A DNA stretch of 32,026 bases from Streptomyces toxytricini (GCF_014649915.1 NZ_BMTY01000034.1:1-32026); one strand, 5' to 3'. Positions 1 to 8,158 are shown, counted from the stretch's first letter. Notes: generated by a model not told the origin, from the sequence alone. Program-made: numbers and translations.

Positions 1-121
1 GCACCGGGGCGGGGGCCGGAAGCGCCGGGACGGAGGCCGACGGCTCGGGGACGGGGGCCGGCGGAGCCGGGGCGGGGATTGGCCGCGCAGGCCGGGCGGG
101 TGGCGGGGTGGGGGTGGTCAC
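1..121 (-). CDS. Start of an unidentified Pro/Ala-rich protein (partial)
   Basis: A GTG at 121..119 overlaps the TGA stop (120..118) of the upstream beta-helix gene as GTGA, a usual arrangement for translational coupling. The frame stays open to the window edge and encodes about 40 residues beginning VTTPTPPPARPARP, continuing Pro/Ala-rich. No domain can be recognised in so short a piece. The overlap and open frame support a real second gene of a two-gene minus-strand operon. The low-complexity composition means the call rests mostly on context. It could instead be non-coding GC-rich sequence. Confidence 0.4.
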   Translation of the reverse strand, partial: MTTPTPPPARPARPIPAPAPPAPVPEPSASVPALPAPAPV

Positions 122-2193
122 CTGGGGCTCCTCGCGGCCGGGGTCGGTGTCGGGGCGGGGTCGGGCGCGGGGCGGGTGGAGGCTGCGGCTGCCCAGAGGG
201 TCCAGGCGACGGCCACCAAGGCGCGGGCCCAGGCCGGGCTGACGGGGGTGCCCGGGATCATCAGGACGGCCTTGTCGAAGGCGTCGAGGAGGGTCAGGCC
301 GGCCAGGAGGAGGGTCAGCCGGGCCAGCCAGGGGCGGTCGGCTCGCAGGGCCGCGCCCGCACCGGCCCACCACAGGCCCAGGAGGAGGAGGGCCAGGGCG
401 GGGACGGCCGTGTCGGCCAGCGGGGTCGTGGAGCCGGCCACGTCCAGGGCCAGGCCGGCCAGGCCCAGCAGCGACGCCGCCGTGCCCAGGCGGGAGCCGC
501 GCAGCCGGCGCGCCCACAGCACCGCCCCGACCAGCCCCAGGACGGCGGCCGTGCCGAGGGCGATCTGCGTCTCGACGCGGGCCAGGCCCCGGGCGCCGTA
601 CCAGTCGCAGCCTGCGGGCAGCCTGCGCGCCTGCACGTCGTAGTCGGCGCAGACGAGCAGCTGCGCGAGCTTCACCGGCTCGCCCACCAGCCGGTGCGAG
701 CCGCCCGACACCGCTCCGCGGCGCTCCCCGCACTCCGGGAGGGCGCCCGGGGAGGAGCCGTCGGGGCCGGGCTGCCAGCAGTTGCCGCGGCCCTGGCCGT
801 CCCACCAGACGTCCATCCCGTTGGGGCGGACGGCCCCCGCCTTGTCACGGCCCAGGACGTTCCCCGCATACCGGTTGTGGTGGGAGGTGTCGGCCTGCTT
901 CGACCAGGCCTCCTCGCCGCGGATGAAGGCGGGCACCGCGGACAGGTAGAAGCCGGCACGGCGGTGCCCGTACACCCAGTTGCCCTCGTAGAGGTTCCAG
1001 TTGCCGCCGGCGGTGATGATGCCGGTGCCCGGCGGCATGGAGATCTGCGGGCAGACGACGCCCTGCTCGTAGCCGCGCTCGACGGGCGGCTTCGCACAGG
1101 TGCCGTCCGCGACGTACCGGTAGTAGTCCTGGTTGTTGTCGTGGATGACGTTCCGCTCGAACTTCGCGTGGTTCTGCGGCAGGCCCGGATGGCCGGGGAA
1201 GGCGCTGTCCATCGAGGCGCCGCCCATGTTGTGGTCGAACTCGTTGTCGTGCACCCACACCGAGTCCCCGGCGGTGCCGGAGTACCCGACCATGTTGTGG
1301 TGGCTGCGGCAGCCGGTGATCTCGATCGAGTAGCGGGGGACGTCGTAGCCGCGGCCGTCGTTGATGTTGCTGGCGCTGCCCGGATAGATGCCGGAGTCGC
1401 CGTTCCCGTACGACTCGCAGTTCTTGTACAGGCCGTGGTCGCTGGCGAAGGTCAGGAAGCCGTACTCGTCGTTCCAGCGGGTCAGGACGTCGTCGATGAC
1501 GAAGCCGTCGCCGGCGAGGACGTACAGGGCGTTGAAGGTGGTGCGCTGGGCGGTGAAGTTGCGGAAGTAGACGCCGTTCGACCGGTCGGCGCGGATGGCG
1601 TTGAGCTTCTGGTACTTGGCGTCGATGACGACGTCCAGCCGGGACGCGCCCGTGCCCTCGATCTGGAGGTCCTTCTTGCCGAGGATCGCGACGAGGTTCT
1701 GGTTGTGACGGCACTGCACCTGCTGCTCGTACGACAGGATCTGGTAGCCGAGCGCGGACGAGGGGGCCTTCAGGGCGGCGCACTCCCCCGACGGCCCCGG
1801 CAGCGAGGGCTCCTCCTCGTACAGGCCGGGGAGGATCGCGATGTTCATGCCGGGCCGGTCCACCGCGTCGACGGCCTGCTGGAGGTGGCGGTGGCCGGTC
1901 TTCTCGCACCGCTCGTACAGGGCGAGGTTGCGCTGCCTGAGCGGCTCGGGGAAGGCGGCGATACGGCGCTCGAAGGCCGGCCGGTCGGTCTTGCAGACCA
2001 GCAGGTCGGGCTCGGCGTTGCGGTAGGCGGGCACGGATCCGCTGCCGTCGGGGAAGGTGACGGGCCGCTCCTCGTGCGCGCGTGCGGAGGGCGCGGCGGT
2101 CAGGAGGGTCAGCAGCGGCAGCAGGACGAGGAGGGCGGCGAGGAGGGCCGGCCGGGCGGCGGGGCGTCTGCGGGTCCACGGGGTCCACGACAT
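118..2193 (-). CDS. Secreted right-handed parallel beta-helix protein with C-terminal membrane segments
   Basis: The protein has 691 residues. A signal peptide (Arg-rich n-region, Leu-rich core, SARA cleavage site near residue 39) leads into a domain of about 490 residues with repeating short strands and Asn/Asp turns, such as VDVVIDAK, GVYFRNFTAQ, GFVIDDV, NCESYGNGDSG and VWVHDNEFDHN. This is the pattern of right-handed beta-helix (pectate-lyase-like/NosD-like) proteins. From about residue 540 there are four or five hydrophobic segments followed by a Pro-rich tail, so the helix is probably displayed outside and anchored by its C-terminus. The start was chosen at the ATG before the signal peptide, because the longer open frame upstream runs through the hmgA promoter. 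Substrate is unknown; polysaccharide binding or cleavage is an inference. It is divergent from hmgA and coupled by GTGA overlap to the next minus-strand frame. Confidence 0.85.
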   Translation of the reverse strand: MSWTPWTRRRPAARPALLAALLVLLPLLTLLTAAPSARAHEERPVTFPDGSGSVPAYRNAEPDLLVCKTDRPAFERRIAAFPEPLRQRNLALYERCEKTGHRHLQQAVDAVDRPGMNIAILPGLYEEEPSLPGPSGECAALKAPSSALGYQILSYEQQVQCRHNQNLVAILGKKDLQIEGTGASRLDVVIDAKYQKLNAIRADRSNGVYFRNFTAQRTTFNALYVLAGDGFVIDDVLTRWNDEYGFLTFASDHGLYKNCESYGNGDSGIYPGSASNINDGRGYDVPRYSIEITGCRSHHNMVGYSGTAGDSVWVHDNEFDHNMGGASMDSAFPGHPGLPQNHAKFERNVIHDNNQDYYRYVADGTCAKPPVERGYEQGVVCPQISMPPGTGIITAGGNWNLYEGNWVYGHRRAGFYLSAVPAFIRGEEAWSKQADTSHHNRYAGNVLGRDKAGAVRPNGMDVWWDGQGRGNCWQPGPDGSSPGALPECGERRGAVSGGSHRLVGEPVKLAQLLVCADYDVQARRLPAGCDWYGARGLARVETQIALGTAAVLGLVGAVLWARRLRGSRLGTAASLLGLAGLALDVAGSTTPLADTAVPALALLLLGLWWAGAGAALRADRPWLARLTLLLAGLTLLDAFDKAVLMIPGTPVSPAWARALVAVAWTLWAAAASTRPAPDPAPTPTPAARSPR

Positions 2194-2297
2194 GCGCGAG
2201 AGAGTAGAGCAATGTTCACGTTTTCGGATCCCCCGCGACAGCACCGGTCCGCCCGGCACCCCCGACCCCGCAAGGGGCCCATTGACGCGCGGGCCTC

Positions 2298-2325
2298 GGA
2301 ATCCTACTGTCGACCATAGGATTCC
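2298..2325. promoter_or_regulatory. 28-bp operator-like palindrome upstream of hmgA
   Basis: Arms GGAATCCTA (2298-2306) and TAGGATTCC (2317-2325) are perfect reverse complements. The centre carries GTCGAC, so 24 of 28 positions obey dyad symmetry. It ends 22 bases before the hmgA ATG and about 105 bases from the divergent beta-helix start. This is the size and symmetry expected of a dimeric repressor site. The GntR-family gene directly after hmgA is the obvious candidate ligand, which is inference. Confidence 0.7.
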
Positions 2326-2347
2326 TTCGACAGAGCGGAAGCACCCC

Positions 2348-3661
2348 ATGAGCGAGCAGGCCAGGAAGACGGCCGAGGCCCTGGAGTACCTCACCGGGTT
2401 CGGAAACGAGCACAGCTCCGAGGCCGTGCCCGGCGCCCTCCCGTCGGGCCGCAACTCGCCCCAGCGCGCCCCCCTCGGCCTGTACGCCGAGCAGCTCAGC
2501 GGCAGTGCCTTCACCGAGCCCCGCAAGCACAACCGCCGCTCCTGGCTGTACCGCATCCGCCCGTCGGCCGCGCACCCGCCGTTCACCCGCATCGACAACG
2601 GGTCCGTGCGGACGGCGCCGTTCACCGAGGCCCCGGCCGACCCGAACCGGCTCCGCTGGAACCCCCTGCCCGACCCGGCCCCCGGCACCGACTTCCTGGC
2701 CGGCCTGTGGACCCTCGGCGGCAACGGCGACGCCGCGCAGCGCACCGGCATGGCCATCCACCTCTACTCCGCCGACGCCGACATGACGGACCGGGTGTTC
2801 AGCGACTCCGACGGCGAGCTGCTGATCGTCCCCGAGCGCGGCGGCCTGCTCCTGCGCACCGAGCTGGGCCTGCTCGCCGCCCGCCCCGGCGAGGTCGCGC
2901 TGATCCCGCGCGGCGTCCGCTTCCGCGTCGAGCTGCTCGACGACACCGCCCGCGGCTACGTCTGCGAGAACTACGGGCGCCCCTTCGAGCTGCCGGACCT
3001 CGGCCCGATCGGCGCCAACGGCCTGGCGAACGCCCGCGACTTCCGGGCGCCGGTGGCCGCGTACGAGGACGCGGACCGGCCGACCGAGGTGGTCAACAAG
3101 TTCTGCGGCAACCTCTGGTCGGCGACGTACGACCACTCCCCGCTCGACGTCGTCGCCTGGTACGGCACGCACACCCCGTACGTCTACGACCTGCGCCGCT
3201 TCAACGTGCTCGGCTCCATCAGCTACGACCACCCGGACCCGTCGATCTTCACGGTGCTGACCTCGCCCTCGGACACCCCCGGCCTGGCGGGCGTCGACTT
3301 CGTGGTCTTCGCGCCGCGCTGGCTCGTCGGCGAGGACACCTTCCGGCCGCCGTACTTCCACCGGAACGTGATGAGCGAGTACATGGGCCTCATCGAGGGC
3401 TCCTACGACGCCAAGGCCGAGGGCTTCGTCCCCGGCGGCGGCTCGCTGCACAACATGATGTCGGCGCACGGCCCCGACCGGGAGACCTTCGACAGGGCCA
3501 GCGCCGCCGAGCTGAAGCCGCAGAAGATCGACGACGGCCTGGCGTTCATGTTCGAGACGCGCTGGCCGATCACCGCGACCGCCCAGGCCGCCGGCGCCGA
3601 CCACCTCCAGCGCTCGTACGACGACGTCTGGGAGGGACTGGAACGGCACTTCCGCGCCTAA
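2348..3661 (+). CDS. hmgA: Homogentisate 1,2-dioxygenase
   Basis: The enzyme (437 residues, normal length) opens the aromatic ring of homogentisate with O2 to give maleylacetoacetate in cytosolic tyrosine/phenylalanine catabolism. The N-terminus LTGFGNEHSSEAVPGALPSG is characteristic of the family. The ferrous iron ligands can be placed at H338 (in YFHRN), E344 (in SEYMG) and H374 (in SAHGPD), with the same spacing as H335/E341/H371 of the human enzyme. The ATG at 2348 follows GGAAG with six bases between. No hpd or fumarylacetoacetase gene is adjacent, so the rest of the pathway lies elsewhere. The palindrome at 2298-2325 and the regulator gene downstream suggest local transcriptional control. 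Confidence 0.97.
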   Translation: MSEQARKTAEALEYLTGFGNEHSSEAVPGALPSGRNSPQRAPLGLYAEQLSGSAFTEPRKHNRRSWLYRIRPSAAHPPFTRIDNGSVRTAPFTEAPADPNRLRWNPLPDPAPGTDFLAGLWTLGGNGDAAQRTGMAIHLYSADADMTDRVFSDSDGELLIVPERGGLLLRTELGLLAARPGEVALIPRGVRFRVELLDDTARGYVCENYGRPFELPDLGPIGANGLANARDFRAPVAAYEDADRPTEVVNKFCGNLWSATYDHSPLDVVAWYGTHTPYVYDLRRFNVLGSISYDHPDPSIFTVLTSPSDTPGLAGVDFVVFAPRWLVGEDTFRPPYFHRNVMSEYMGLIEGSYDAKAEGFVPGGGSLHNMMSAHGPDRETFDRASAAELKPQKIDDGLAFMFETRWPITATAQAAGADHLQRSYDDVWEGLERHFRA

Positions 3662-3669
3662 AATGCTCC

Positions 3670-3690
3670 CGGCCCCGCCGGGCGGGGCCG
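3670..3690 (+). terminator. GC hairpin between hmgA and the GntR gene
   Basis: CGGCCCCGCC (3670-3679) and GGCGGGGCCG (3681-3690) are perfect inverted repeats separated by one base, starting nine bases after the hmgA stop. In RNA this gives a stem of about eight pairs with a small loop and no U-tract. It could partly terminate or stabilise the hmgA message before the regulator gene. Confidence 0.5.
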
Positions 3691-3729
3691 CGCGCGTGCC
3701 CGCCGCCTCGTCCGTACGGAGAACCACCC

Positions 3730-4479
3730 GTGACCGCCTTCGCCCCAGACTCGCTGGTGCTGAACCGGAAGCTGCCGCTCTGGTATCAGGTGTCGCAGTC
3801 GTTGCGCGCCTCGATACTGGGCCGCACCCCGGACGCCTCGCTGCGCCTGCCCACCGAGGAGCAGCTCGCCGAGCACTACGGGGTGAGCGTCCTGACCATG
3901 CGCCAGGCGCTCAAGGAGCTGGAGGGCGAGGGGCTGATCAGCCGGCACCGACGGCGCGGGACGTTCATCGAGCCGGGGGCCATGCGCGGGGCGCCGGTGC
4001 GGCTGCTGGGCTCGGTCGACGCGATCGTGGCGCAGCAGTCGGGCGACCGGACGACCGTACTGGGGCACGAGCGGACGGCCGTGTCCGGGGAGCTGCTGGA
4101 GCACTTCCCCGACACGCCCGAGGTGGTCGTCTACCGGCGGCTGCGCCACGACGGCGAGAGCGGCGAGCCGACGAACTGGGCGGAGAACGCCGTACGCCCC
4201 GAGGTCGCCGAGGCGGTGGACGTCGAGGACCTGGCGCGCTGGCCGATGACCAAGGTCCTGCGGGACGTGGTCGGCGTGCGCATCAGCCGTATCACGGACA
4301 CCGTGGAGGCGCGGCTGGCCGATCCGGAGACGGCCGAGCTGCTCCGGGTGCCGCTGCTGAGCCCCATCCTCCACTACACGGGCGTCACGTACGGCGAGGA
4401 CGGGCGCGTCGTGGACGTCGCGCGGATCCGGTACCGCGGGGACCGCTTCTCCTTCACGGTGACGGTCGACGCGCACTGA
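3730..4479 (+). CDS. GntR-family (HutC subfamily) transcriptional regulator
   Basis: The protein has 249 residues. Residues about 15-80 form a GntR winged helix-turn-helix (PLWYQVSQSLRASI, then RLPTEEQLAEHYGVSVLTMRQALKEL in pieces, then a GLISRHRRRGTFI wing). Residues about 90-240 match a UTRA effector domain (EVVVYRRLRHDGE, ending in an RYRGDRFSFTV strand). The GTG at 3730 is preceded by GGAG (3718-3721) eight bases away. It lies 68 bases after hmgA on the same strand, so co-transcription is likely apart from the intervening hairpin. UTRA domains bind small metabolites, so a tyrosine-pathway effector is plausible but not shown. Confidence 0.9.
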   Translation: MTAFAPDSLVLNRKLPLWYQVSQSLRASILGRTPDASLRLPTEEQLAEHYGVSVLTMRQALKELEGEGLISRHRRRGTFIEPGAMRGAPVRLLGSVDAIVAQQSGDRTTVLGHERTAVSGELLEHFPDTPEVVVYRRLRHDGESGEPTNWAENAVRPEVAEAVDVEDLARWPMTKVLRDVVGVRISRITDTVEARLADPETAELLRVPLLSPILHYTGVTYGEDGRVVDVARIRYRGDRFSFTVTVDAH

Positions 4480-4501
4480 GGCGGCGGGCACGGGCCGCCT
4501 C
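4478..4501. terminator. Hairpin terminator after the GntR gene
   Basis: GAGGCGGC (4478-4485) and GCCGCCTC (4494-4501) form a perfect eight-pair stem with an eight-base loop. It overlaps the GntR stop codon and sits before the convergent small gene that ends at 4522. There is no T-tract, as usual in Streptomyces, and it may work in both directions. Confidence 0.6.
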
Positions 4502-4521
4502 CCCTCCGCCCCTCCGCGCGG

Positions 4522-4686
4522 CTACTTCTCGTCGTCGTCGGCGCGGCGCTCGCCCTCCGCCTGGGAGGGGGTGGTGCGCAGGGTGTCCGGGTGGTGGTGT
4601 GCCGCCCGCTCCTTCTCGTCCATGTCCTCGTCGAGCCGCTCGCCCTCGGCCTGCGAGGGGGTCGAGTATTCGTCGTACTGACTCAT
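4522..4686 (-). CDS. Small acidic hydrophilic protein with duplicated TPSQAEGER motif
   Basis: The protein has 54 residues, with no membrane segment or cysteine. TPSQAEGER occurs twice, at residues 9-17 and 39-47, separated by a charged linker containing three histidines. The ATG at 4686 has a GAGGAG ribosome site with about six bases between, and the small size with good codon bias supports a real gene. Function is unknown. The duplicated motif suggests two copies of a binding peptide or an intrinsically disordered protein. It is convergent with the GntR gene and divergent from the type ISP domain gene. Confidence 0.75.
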   Translation of the reverse strand: MSQYDEYSTPSQAEGERLDEDMDEKERAAHHHPDTLRTTPSQAEGERRADDDEK

Positions 4687-4855
4687 GTCCGCTCCTCGGC
4701 TCTGCGGACGGCCGCGCGCGCCCGGGCCGGGCCGGGCCCGCGGCGTCCGCGCATGGGGGCCGTACACAAGGAGCGTAACGCTTCGGCCACCGCCCGGCCC
4801 GGACACGGCTGCGCGGGGGTCTGCCGGGTGCGGGGCCGTCGCTACCATCTGCCGG

Positions 4856-6073
4856 GTGAGCGACGACGTACCGCTGCTGGACGAGCTGATGCCCTGGGCC
4901 GTGAGCGGTCTGCGCCTGGGCCGCGCGTGGGTCGCCGCCCCCGATCCGGCGGCCCTGCGGGCCCGGTGGGCCGTGCTGGCCGGCGCCGAAGGGGCGGAGC
5001 GGGAGCGGCTGTTCCGGCCGAGCCGGGCCCGGTCCACGGCGCTGGGCGCGGCCGCGCTGCCGGGGCAGCGGGCGACGTCCACGGCCCGCTTCGCCGACGC
5101 CCCGGGCCCGTGTCCGGAGCCGGTGCGGGCGCTGCTGGCGCCCTTCGACGAGCAGTGGCTGCTGCCCGACCAGCGGCTGATCGACTCGGCCCGGCCGGAG
5201 CTGTGGCGGGTGCTGGACGGGCAGCAGTTGTTCGTCCTGGAGGGTTCGGAGCCGGTTCCGGCGGCGGTCCCGGATAATCCGGCGCCGGCGGGCCTCCCCG
5301 AGCCGGGCCTTCAGGTGACCGCGCACCTGCCGGCCGGGCGGCTGGGCCGGATCCGGCCGCTGCACCGCCGTCCGGGCGGCGCGGAGCCCAACCTCGCGCC
5401 GGGTCTGCTGCCGCTGCTCGGCGAGCGCTTCGGCGGCTGGGTCACCCCGCAGGACGTGCTGTGCTGGATCCTGGCCGCGGGCCGGCCGGGGCCGCGCGGG
5501 TACGAGGTGCCGCTGCCCGCCGATCCGGAGCGGTGGCGGGCGGGGCTGGAGCTGGGCGGCCGCCTGCTCGCGGTGCGGCTGCGCGGGGGCCGCGGCGCGG
5601 AGCCGCCGCGGCTGCCGGGCGGCCGCCGCCCGTACGTGCGCTCCGCGGTCACGGGCTGGCCCGACGGGCTCGGCTACGACGCGGCCGCGGAGACGCTGGT
5701 CCTCGGCACCGGTACGGTCTCGCCCGTACCGGCGGAGGCCTGGGAGTACGGGGCGCCGGGCGGGGCGCGGGTCCTGGAGGCGTGGTTCGCGGCCCGCTGC
5801 GCGCACCGCGCCCCCGACGCGGCGGGGCTGGAGGCGCTGGGTCCGGCCGCGTGGCCGCAGGCGTGGACGTCGGAGCTGCTCGCGCTGGTGACGACGCTGG
5901 CGCTGCTGGCCGGGACGGCGGCGGAGCGGGCGGCGTTCGAGCCGGGGCCGCTGCTGCCGCGGGCGGAGCTGGCGGCCGGCGGGGTGCTGCCGCCGCCGCG
6001 GTGGGCGCGGCGCCCGGCGTCCGTCCTGGACCACCTGGAGGAGGGCCCGGGCGGGCAGTTCGCGCTGTTGTGA
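4856..6073 (+). CDS. Stand-alone type ISP restriction-modification C-terminal (specificity) domain protein
   Basis: The protein has 405 residues from the GTG at 4856. The opening (PLLDELMPWAVSGLRLGRAW), RLFRPSRART, FDEQWLLPDQRLIDSARPEL (in parts) and SELLALVTTLALL resemble the C-terminal specificity domain of type ISP restriction-modification enzymes. That region is normally fused to helicase/nuclease and methyltransferase domains. None of those domains is in this protein or nearby: there is no Walker A, no NPPY and no SAM-binding loop. I recall similar solo proteins in many streptomycetes, often annotated as DNA methyltransferase, but the sequence here does not support methyltransferase activity. 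Upstream in-frame codons to 4685 were rejected as low-complexity. Role unknown; DNA binding is plausible. Confidence 0.7.
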   Translation: MSDDVPLLDELMPWAVSGLRLGRAWVAAPDPAALRARWAVLAGAEGAERERLFRPSRARSTALGAAALPGQRATSTARFADAPGPCPEPVRALLAPFDEQWLLPDQRLIDSARPELWRVLDGQQLFVLEGSEPVPAAVPDNPAPAGLPEPGLQVTAHLPAGRLGRIRPLHRRPGGAEPNLAPGLLPLLGERFGGWVTPQDVLCWILAAGRPGPRGYEVPLPADPERWRAGLELGGRLLAVRLRGGRGAEPPRLPGGRRPYVRSAVTGWPDGLGYDAAAETLVLGTGTVSPVPAEAWEYGAPGGARVLEAWFAARCAHRAPDAAGLEALGPAAWPQAWTSELLALVTTLALLAGTAAERAAFEPGPLLPRAELAAGGVLPPPRWARRPASVLDHLEEGPGGQFALL

Positions 6074-6088
6074 CGGGCTCGGGAGGAG

Positions 6089-6820
6089 TCAGGCGGGGGC
6101 GGTCCAGCCGGCCAGCAGGCGGAGCACGCAGCGGTCGAAGACGGCGTCCATGTCGGCGGCCGCGTCGGCGACGGGGTGGGTGTCGGCGAGGGCGGCCGCG
6201 AGCAGCGGGTAGGCGCCGGACGCCAGGGCGGTGCCGAGCCAGGCGGTCCGTACGCGCGTCTCCTCGGCCTCGCTCCAGGGCAGGGAGCGGGCCCGCTCGG
6301 CCATGGCGAGCTCGTTCGCCGCGAACGTCGCGACGGAGCCGTTCACGGTGGCGAGGAGCTCCAGCTTCTGCCCGCCGGGCAGGTCCAGCGGGGTGAGGCA
6401 GTCCAGGCTGTACTCGAGGTAGCGCAGGGCCTGGGGGCTGAAGCCGTACACGGGGCTGAGCAGGCGGGGCAGCCAGGGGTGGCGGTGCATCAGGCCGCGC
6501 GTCTGGCGGGCGAGGGCGAGGAGGTCGGCCTGCCAGTCGCCGGTGGGCGCGGGGAAGGCGTACTCGGCGCTGACGGCGTCCACCATCAGCTCGTACAGGT
6601 CCTCCTTGCGCGGCACGTAGTTGTAGAGGGACATGGTGCCGGCGCCGATTCCGGCGGCGACGCGCCGCATGGAGACGGCGTCGATGCCCTCGGCGTCGGC
6701 GATGCGGACGGCCTCGGCGGCGATCGACTCCCGGGTGTGCGCGGGCCGGGGCCCGCGTCCGGCGCGCTGCGGGCGGGCCCAGATCACTTCGGGTTCAGCG
6801 GGGCGGCTGCCGGCTGTCAT
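6089..6820 (-). CDS. TetR-family transcriptional regulator
   Basis: The protein has 243 residues. The N-terminal DNA-binding domain (about residues 27-75) has ESIAAEAVRIADAEGIDAVS in parts, then MRRVAAGIGAGTMSLYNYVP and RKEDLYELMVDAV, the usual TetR helices. The rest is an all-helical ligand domain of the TetR_C_1-like type (WLPRLLSP, LRYLEYSLD). The ATG at 6820 has GAGGTGAT six bases upstream. It is divergent from the CoA-transferase gene with only 76 bases between starts, so it probably controls that gene and itself. The ligand may be an acyl-CoA or a hydrophobic compound (inference). Confidence 0.9.
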   Translation of the reverse strand: MTAGSRPAEPEVIWARPQRAGRGPRPAHTRESIAAEAVRIADAEGIDAVSMRRVAAGIGAGTMSLYNYVPRKEDLYELMVDAVSAEYAFPAPTGDWQADLLALARQTRGLMHRHPWLPRLLSPVYGFSPQALRYLEYSLDCLTPLDLPGGQKLELLATVNGSVATFAANELAMAERARSLPWSEAEETRVRTAWLGTALASGAYPLLAAALADTHPVADAAADMDAVFDRCVLRLLAGWTAPA

Positions 6821-6896
6821 CGCTCATCACCTCGCGGCCATCCTAGAGGCGGGCGGGGTGGTGACAGGGCGGGGTGCGGGCAGGTAGGCAGGGCGC

Positions 6897-8123
6897 ATGG
6901 CATCTCACACTCAGGACGTGCACGCGCAGCCCGCGGACCCGCTGCCCCTGGAGGGCGTCACCGTCGTCGCGGTGGAACAGGCCGTGTCGGCCCCGTTCGC
7001 CACCCGCCAGCTGGCGGACCTGGGGGCGCGGGTGGTGAAGGTGGAGCGCCCCGACGGCGGCGACTTCGCCCGCGGCTACGACACGGCGGCGCACGGCCTC
7101 GCCTCGCACTTCGTCTGGGCCAACCGCGGCAAGGAGTCCCTCGCGCTGGACCTGAAGGACCCGCGCGGCCTGGAGGTGCTGCACGGGCTGCTGGCCGGGG
7201 CCGACGTGTTCGTGCAGAACCTCGCGCAGGGCGCCGCCGCCCGGCTCGGGCTGGACTCGGCGGCGCTGTGCGCGCGGTATCCGCGGCTGGTCGCCGTGGA
7301 CGTCTCCGGCTACGGCCCGGAGGGCCCGTACGCGCACAAGCGGGCCTACGACATGCTGGTGCAGTGCGAGGCGGGCCTGGTGTCGGTGACGGGCACCCCG
7401 GAGCGGCCCGTCAAGGCGGGCATTCCGGCCGCGGACATCGCAGCGGCCATGTACGCGTTCTCCGGGGTGCTGGCAGCGCTGCTGCGCCGCGGGGTGACGG
7501 GGCGCGGGGGCCGTGTGGAGGTGTCGATGCTGGACGCGCTCGCCGAGTGGATGGGGCATCCGCTGCACCACACGATGCACGGCGGTGAGCAGCCGGCCCG
7601 GACGGGCCTGGCGCATGCGGTGATCGCCCCGTACGACGCCTATGCGACGGCGGACGGGGACCGCGTGCTGCTGTCGGTGCAGAACGACCGCGAGTGGCGG
7701 CGCCTGACGGAACGGGTGTTGGAGCGTCCGGAGTTGGCGGACGATCCGGCGTACGCGACGAACGCGGCGCGGACCCGGGGCAGGGAGAAGACGGACGCGG
7801 TCGTCGCGGAGGCGCTGGGCCGGCTGGACGCGGCGGAGGCGGTCCGGCGGCTGGAGGCGGCGGGCATCGCCTGCGCCCGCCTGAACTCCGTGGCGCAGCT
7901 CGCGCACCATCCGCAGCTCGCGGCGCGCGACCGCTGGCGGGAGGTGGGTTCGCCGGCGGGTCCGCTGCGGGCGCTGCTGCCGCCGATCGGGCTGCCGGGG
8001 GGCGCCGCACCGCGGATGGGTGCGGTGCCCGCGCTCGGCGAGCACACCGACGCCCTGCTGCGCGCCCTGGGGATGTCGGGCGCGCAGATCGCGACACTGC
8101 GCCGGGATGGAGTAATTGCGTAG
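6897..8123 (+). CDS. Family III (CaiB/BaiF) CoA-transferase
   Basis: The protein has 408 residues, normal for the family. These cytosolic enzymes move CoA between carboxylic acids through an aspartyl-CoA thioester. Family marks are the N-terminal LEGVTVVAVEQAVSAP and RQLADLGARVVKVERPDGGD (in parts), FVQNLAQGAAARLGLD, VSGYGPEGPY and AYDMLVQCEAGL. The catalytic aspartate is D180 in IPAADIAAAMYAF. The C-terminus ends with LGEHTDALLRALG, also typical. The substrate cannot be read from sequence: formate, succinate, mesaconate and branched acyl groups are all used in this family. The TetR gene divergent from it is the likely regulator. Confidence 0.92.
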   Translation: MASHTQDVHAQPADPLPLEGVTVVAVEQAVSAPFATRQLADLGARVVKVERPDGGDFARGYDTAAHGLASHFVWANRGKESLALDLKDPRGLEVLHGLLAGADVFVQNLAQGAAARLGLDSAALCARYPRLVAVDVSGYGPEGPYAHKRAYDMLVQCEAGLVSVTGTPERPVKAGIPAADIAAAMYAFSGVLAALLRRGVTGRGGRVEVSMLDALAEWMGHPLHHTMHGGEQPARTGLAHAVIAPYDAYATADGDRVLLSVQNDREWRRLTERVLERPELADDPAYATNAARTRGREKTDAVVAEALGRLDAAEAVRRLEAAGIACARLNSVAQLAHHPQLAARDRWREVGSPAGPLRALLPPIGLPGGAAPRMGAVPALGEHTDALLRALGMSGAQIATLRRDGVIA

Positions 8124-8158
8124 GCCGGGGCGAAACCTGACGGGGCTCGGGACCGTTC

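Noticed and set aside
79..2319. Long plus-strand frame opposite the beta-helix gene
   Set aside because: The composition is Gly/Arg/Val-rich without domains, and the minus strand has a clear signal peptide and fold pattern.
4856..6073. A defence island around the type ISP domain
   Set aside because: No methyltransferase, helicase, nuclease or other defence gene is nearby; the neighbours are ordinary regulators and metabolism.
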